A stretch of DNA of 64,000 bases from Albifimbria verrucaria. Taxonomy: Eukaryota; Ascomycota; Sordariomycetes; Hypocreales; Stachybotryaceae. The notes under the pieces were generated by a model. The model searched no databases and was not told where the DNA came from. It saw nothing but the letters and a program-made list of their open reading frames with translations. Location of the stretch: assembly GCA_020081605.1 (NCBI GenBank), contig JAHREC010000049.1, forward strand, positions 434,001 to 498,000, written 5' to 3'. Of the stretch, positions 59,938 through 64,000 are shown piece after piece; the stretch's first letter is position 1; every line of letters starts with the position of its first letter. The position numbers and the translations under genes are program-made.

Positions 59938-60299
59938 GTTGCCCAACACGCACAGTACTTGGTCTTAGAGTAAAGTGATCTGTGGAGCTTATGAGAGGCA
60001 AGAAACCCCTCCAAGAGCCTCATTCACGAACTGAGGTGGACGCTTGTGCGGGTTCTCCTGATTACATTATCACAGGGGCTGAATTTTATGGGGTGGGGTG
60101 AGAGGTTCTCTCCTATCCTATGAGATGTGTGTATGTGCTTTGACCACCACGATGACCGCTTAAACAGTTTTCATACAAACTTCCGTCGCTCTCTTCCATC
60201 GCCTCCGTATTTCTTTCTTTTCGCCTCTGTGCCATAAGAGGCAATTCGTCGAGTCGGGTTTATTTTTTATTTTTGGTTTTTTGGACAACTTTCAACCCC
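59938..60299. promoter_or_regulatory. Shared divergent promoter of MetAP2 and MetAP1
   Basis: A 362 bp region between two divergent start codons. It is pyrimidine-rich near the MetAP1 start (CTTTC and TTTTT tracts at 60205-60285), a common layout for core promoters of expressed fungal genes. Confidence 0.6.
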
Positions 60300-61706
60300 A
60301 TGGCGGACGTTCCACCCAAGACAAAGTGTTCAGGAGCCGACTGCAGTAACGATGCTGGGACTCTGCAGTGTCCAACATGTCTCAAGTTTGATCTAAAGGA
60401 TAGCTACTTCTGTTCTCAAGAGTGCTTCAAGAGAAACTGGGTTTGTGTCTCACACTGTTCATCACCAGCACATGGACTACGTCACCGCTGACAATCCCAT
60501 ACGTGTAGAATGACCACAAAGTCTTACATAAAGCGGCTCAGTCTAAGACAACTCAGAACGGTGCCACCAAACAATTACGTACTATCAAAGCTCCAAGACT
60601 AACCATTAGATAGGTCCTGGATTTTACAACCCATTTCCTGGGTTTTACTATACAGGCTCTGTTCGGCCAGTCTACCCTCTTTCTCCGCGACGGGCTGTTC
60701 CCGACTCCATACCACGCCCTGACTATGCTGTGACCGGCATACCCAAAGGTGAAAACCGTCTTAACAGGTCCAAGATAGACCTTTGGATGCCGCAGGACAG
60801 GAGGCAATGCGCAAGGTTTGTCGCCTAGCTCGCGAAGTCCTGGACATTGTCGCTGCAGAAGTCAAGCCTGGTGTTACCACAGATTACCTTGACGAAGTCT
60901 GTCACAAAGCCTGCATAGAACGAAACGTCAGTCCTCATTGCAATTATCCTTACCGTGGCCTCCCTAACGTCCCCAGTCTTATCCGTCCCCTCTCAACTAT
61001 AATAACTTTCCCAAATCCCTATGCACTTCTCCTAATGAGGTTGTTTGCCACGGGATCCCTGACCAACGCATACTCTTGAATGGCGATATCATCAACCTTG
61101 ATATCTCCATATACCATGGAGGCTACCACGCGGATGTCAATGAAACTTACTATGTGGGCGATCGGGCGATGGCAGACCCAGATTCTGTCAGAGTCATCGA
61201 AACCACGCGAGAATGTTTGGATGAGGCAATCAAGCTGGTGAAGCCCGGCACTCCAATACGAGAATTTGGTAGCGTCATTGAGAAATATGCCAAGTCAAGG
61301 AACTGCAGTATAATCGCAACTTGGGGTGGGCATGGTATTAACACCGAGTTTCACCCTCCACCTTGGATACCCCATTATGCCAAGAACAAAGCAGTAGGCA
61401 TATGCAAGCCCGGAATGGCTTTTACCATTGAGCCCATCTTGACTCTAGGAAAGCCTCAGGAGGTTTATTGGCCAGATAAATGGACCAATGCTACAGTCGA
61501 TGGCAAACGCACGGCTCAGTTTGGTAAGTTGCTGAAAACAGGTGTAGCTGCAATTTCAATCACTAATTTTACTCGCAGAACATACTTTGCTTGTTACGGA
61601 AACAGGTGTTGAAGTCTTGACTGCAAGGAATGAGCATTCGCCTGGAGGCCCCATCTCGACATCGACTACCGTGATTGAGACGGTTGGAAATTCGTCCAAA
61701 GCATAG
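60300..61706 (+). CDS. Methionine aminopeptidase type 1 (MetAP1)
   Basis: It removes N-terminal methionine, ribosome-associated in eukaryotes. The ATG at 60300 leads to the MetAP1 zinc-finger region ([18 protein letters not shown], then [12 protein letters not shown]). Introns: 60438-60510 region, about 60580-60616, 60927-60976 and near 61527-61579, each restoring phase. After [20 protein letters not shown] comes a TTT run near 60781-60783 one base short, then [15 protein letters not shown]. The catalytic core reads [40 protein letters not shown] (two Asp ligands), [20 protein letters not shown] (His), [10 protein letters not shown] (Glu) and [16 protein letters not shown] (Glu). All ligands are present. 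ATWGGHG and [10 protein letters not shown] depart from the more usual CGHG and FHxxPNxPHY, so this may be a divergent second copy rather than the housekeeping gene. Confidence 0.9.
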
Positions 61707-62223
61707 AGCGATTTGCTAAAAAAATAACCTCACGTTCATATCAATCAAAGCCTATTGTTCTCCATCAACTAGACCAAGCGTGTAAATGAATCCAACGACA
61801 ATGACAAGGTGGAAGGGTTTGAAGCATATAGATGAGGTAAAATTCACAATCAACTATGTAGACGTTTACAACATCTTCTCGATATTTTGAGTAACTAAAT
61901 TCTGTCAAGTATTCGCCTCCCAATAATACATCTGTGAGCCTCTTATCGACTAAGGCGCAGAGTTTCTCTGTTCAGGGTTGATTCCTAAACTCTTAGCCTG
62001 ACCGAACATATATTTTCAGGCCATTGGCATATGAGCAATAAGCCTGAAGGATCAACAAAAACACCACGTGCTGTAGGTGTTTAGAAAACAGGAATTATAA
62101 CGTTATGCTGGGGGTCTTTGGGACAGTTTAATATCAGATGGTATGGCCTTGGCCCAGACTCCTTCCATTTGGAAGATAGGTTGATTTTCGCGATGAGATC
62201 TACTATTATTGCATGACTCTTCA
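61707..62223. other. Intergenic, convergent 3' regions
   Basis: Between the convergent MetAP1 and DUF6601 stops. AT-rich with no coding features; it should hold both poly(A) sites. Confidence 0.5.
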
Positions 62224-63243
62224 TCAACTATCGCTTCTTTGCAAATTCTCCACTGGGTCCACTCCCATATTATAGAATCGTTTCCTTTCATATATCTTCG
62301 TGGCTTTCCAGTTGTTCAAGTACATGGCAAGAAGCACGACGAAAATAACCACAGCACCGATCAACGGAGCAACCAAAGAGAATACTGTGAGAGCGTAGCT
62401 TATGTACTGAAACGCTCGGCTTTGTTGCAGATCATCAACTCCCAATCCGACTTGCAATGCTGTCAGCATTATGACAACGTATCCCAAGATACCCGCCAGC
62501 AAAGCAAATTGGTCTTCGAGAAAGCTGGAAAAGAAAGAGTGCGATACTACTCTCGAATAGCCACGGAACAGCGAGCCCCTAAACAGGCGGAATAGCTTGT
62601 TCAAGCGGCTCAGACGCAGCTCGCCGTACCAGTAACGTGGGTTGATAGAGTCGTAGCTATGGTTTGCCAGCAACTCAGCTGTCAGAGCTTTCCAGTCTTG
62701 CCATGTGACAGCGGCCGGAAGTAGACCGCATTCTTTGGCAACGTGGAAGTCGCTCTCATAAGCGATCAGGGCTGTGTAAGAGAATAGGAACCCACGGGCG
62801 GAGCCATAGAGACCAGTTGAGGAAGCCTTTGGCCCTTGTACGTTGTCGTCGCCGTCAAGGAGATGCTCTGCCCAAAAGTCGGGGCTCAGAAGGTATGCAG
62901 GTAGAGGCTTGATGAATATTCGATGACGCCACCAAACTAGATGCAGGCCAACGTCTTCCGTGATGCATATTTCACGGCATAATAGTCGCTGATGGTGAAG
63001 TGGTCGGGGAGGCATAGGACGTCCGCACAACCAGAGCCATTCGTGCACGTCATTTAGTCGCGTGACACACAATTCCTTTTCGAGGAATTGCCGACCTGGC
63101 TGGGGCGCAACGATATCGTCTGCCCGATTGCGGCTGGTTGCTGGTAGAAGCAACGCGAAGTCGACTTTGCCATGGCTCAAGTCATCACTTGCCAAGCCCC
63201 TCTCGAGGATCCGTACGCTGAAGGGCAAAACAGGTGCAACCAT
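62224..63243 (-). CDS. DUF6601 family fungal membrane protein (unknown function)
   Basis: A single uninterrupted exon of 339 residues from the ATG at 63243. Motifs shared by this fungal family: NDVHEWLWLCGRPMPPRPLH, LLCREICITEDVGLHLVWW, IFIKPLPAYLLSPDFW, ARGFLFSYTALIAYESDF, WKALTAELL and INPRYWYGELRLSRLNKLFR. Two or three membrane helices near the C-terminus (FALLAGILGYVVIMLTALQV; YALTVFSLVAPLIGAVVIFV) are followed by a basic tail. The function of the family is unknown to me. No frame breaks are present. Its link to the MetAP pair or to the cluster is not evident. Confidence 0.8.
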   Translation of the reverse strand: MVAPVLPFSVRILERGLASDDLSHGKVDFALLLPATSRNRADDIVAPQPGRQFLEKELCVTRLNDVHEWLWLCGRPMPPRPLHHQRLLCREICITEDVGLHLVWWRHRIFIKPLPAYLLSPDFWAEHLLDGDDNVQGPKASSTGLYGSARGFLFSYTALIAYESDFHVAKECGLLPAAVTWQDWKALTAELLANHSYDSINPRYWYGELRLSRLNKLFRLFRGSLFRGYSRVVSHSFFSSFLEDQFALLAGILGYVVIMLTALQVGLGVDDLQQSRAFQYISYALTVFSLVAPLIGAVVIFVVLLAMYLNNWKATKIYERKRFYNMGVDPVENLQRSDS

Positions 63244-64000
63244 TCTCTATGATTTGTCCCCTTGTTCCTCGAGAGGCAGAACGTATTTGACGGTAGGGAG
63301 CAAATGAGGATGTCTATGTTGATGATCGTAGCGGCAAAAACTATTAAGCAGAGGTCCAGGCTTCTATTGCCGAGCCTTACCATGCACGCACCACTCGGAC
63401 ATGGCCAGATATGCAGAGGCTCGCGCAGGGGCTCAGCTAGCGCTGACGCGCGCTCTCAGCTCAAGACATTTACCAACGCTTCAGGGGCCCGCTTGTGGGG
63501 TAGGGACCGTCAGCAGAGCTCCAGTCGAAATTATCTGTCGAGCTTCATGATCCCCCCTGCCCCTACCCCTGCTTACAAGTCTGCTCATGGCAGAAATCTC
63601 ATACAGAATTTGCGCCTGTGTTTTCGATTTAGGGATAAATTCCTTGTTCGGCATTTGTCTCTTGTTAAGATTGTCATTTTGCTCAACAACCATAGCGTCA
63701 GAGGCCGGTCAAGCATTTTGTGTTGCCCAGGGTAAGGATCCTTCCAGCCCAACGCCAGGGGTTATCGAAATCCCGTTCTATTAGTTGCGTACTAGTCTAA
63801 ATATTGCCTATGTACTCGTGTACTTGCTAAGCCGCAAGGCATATGGCCTAGCAGAACGGGTAGACCAGGGGCTGCCTATATTTATTTCAACCATTGACTT
63901 CAAATCTTGACCGGCGAACTTGCGAGTCGTAACTGGATAGTTGCCGGGGAATGTTCAAACGTCAACCGACAATATGTCGCTTCAAAGGTCGGGAACTCGG
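63244..64000. other. Terminal intergenic, no gene seen
   Basis: No frame with motifs on either strand. Presumably promoter and upstream region of the DUF6601 gene. Confidence 0.45.

Noticed and set aside
59514..59978. 154-codon plus-strand frame over the MetAP2 N-terminus
   Set aside because: Antisense shadow of the lysine-rich MetAP2 start region.
1..64000. tRNA, rRNA or CRISPR arrays
   Set aside because: None seen; no cloverleaf-like sequence or regularly spaced repeats beyond simple microsatellites.

Overview
The window is nuclear DNA of a filamentous ascomycete. Evidence: many short introns (about 45-125 bp, GT...AG with CTAAC-like branch sites), fungus-specific families (Pth11-like receptors, HET proteins, Zn2Cys6 regulators, GH131, GT32, DUF6601) and a complete fungal PKS-NRPS megasynthase. 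The families would fit Sordariomycetes, but nothing here fixes a genus.

Layout. 0-13 kb: a truncated thiamine-diphosphate enzyme, a Dal5-type transporter, a Pth11-like receptor, a small secreted six-cysteine protein and a GH131 beta-glucanase, separated by long gene-poor stretches with simple repeats. 13-49 kb: a secondary-metabolite locus. Its centre is a 12.7 kb PKS-NRPS (KS-AT-DH-cMeT-degenerate ER-KR-ACP-C-A-T-R). Around it lie a stand-alone trans-enoyl reductase, a DHA2 exporter, a P450, a second Pth11-like membrane protein, an epoxide hydrolase divergent from a GMC oxidoreductase, a HET protein, an AflR-type Zn2Cys6 regulator, a DHA1 exporter and two alpha/beta hydrolases. The acyl-CoA thioesterase at 13 kb may or may not belong. 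51-64 kb: a HET/coiled-coil/ankyrin protein, a GT32 glycosyltransferase, a head-to-head pair of methionine aminopeptidases (type 2 then type 1) and a DUF6601 membrane protein.

How the genes fit together. The megasynthase has an intact C-methyltransferase, but its ER has lost the nucleotide-binding motif, so enoyl reduction should come from the trans-ER at 14.3-15.4 kb. One amino acid is then condensed, and the R domain keeps its YxxxK pair, which favours reductive release as an aldehyde. P450, GMC oxidase, epoxide hydrolase and hydrolases would tailor the product, and two MFS proteins could export it. Two perfect AflR-type sites (TCG-N5-CGA) lie in the promoter shared by the DHA1 exporter and a hydrolase, next to the AflR-type gene.

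Caveats. Nearly every gene is interrupted by single-base frame breaks, overwhelmingly one base short in a run of C, G, A or T. The pattern crosses unrelated genes, so I read it as sequencing error rather than gene decay, and gene spans below run across those breaks. Families were recognised by eye from motifs; no database search was possible. The metabolite is not identified.
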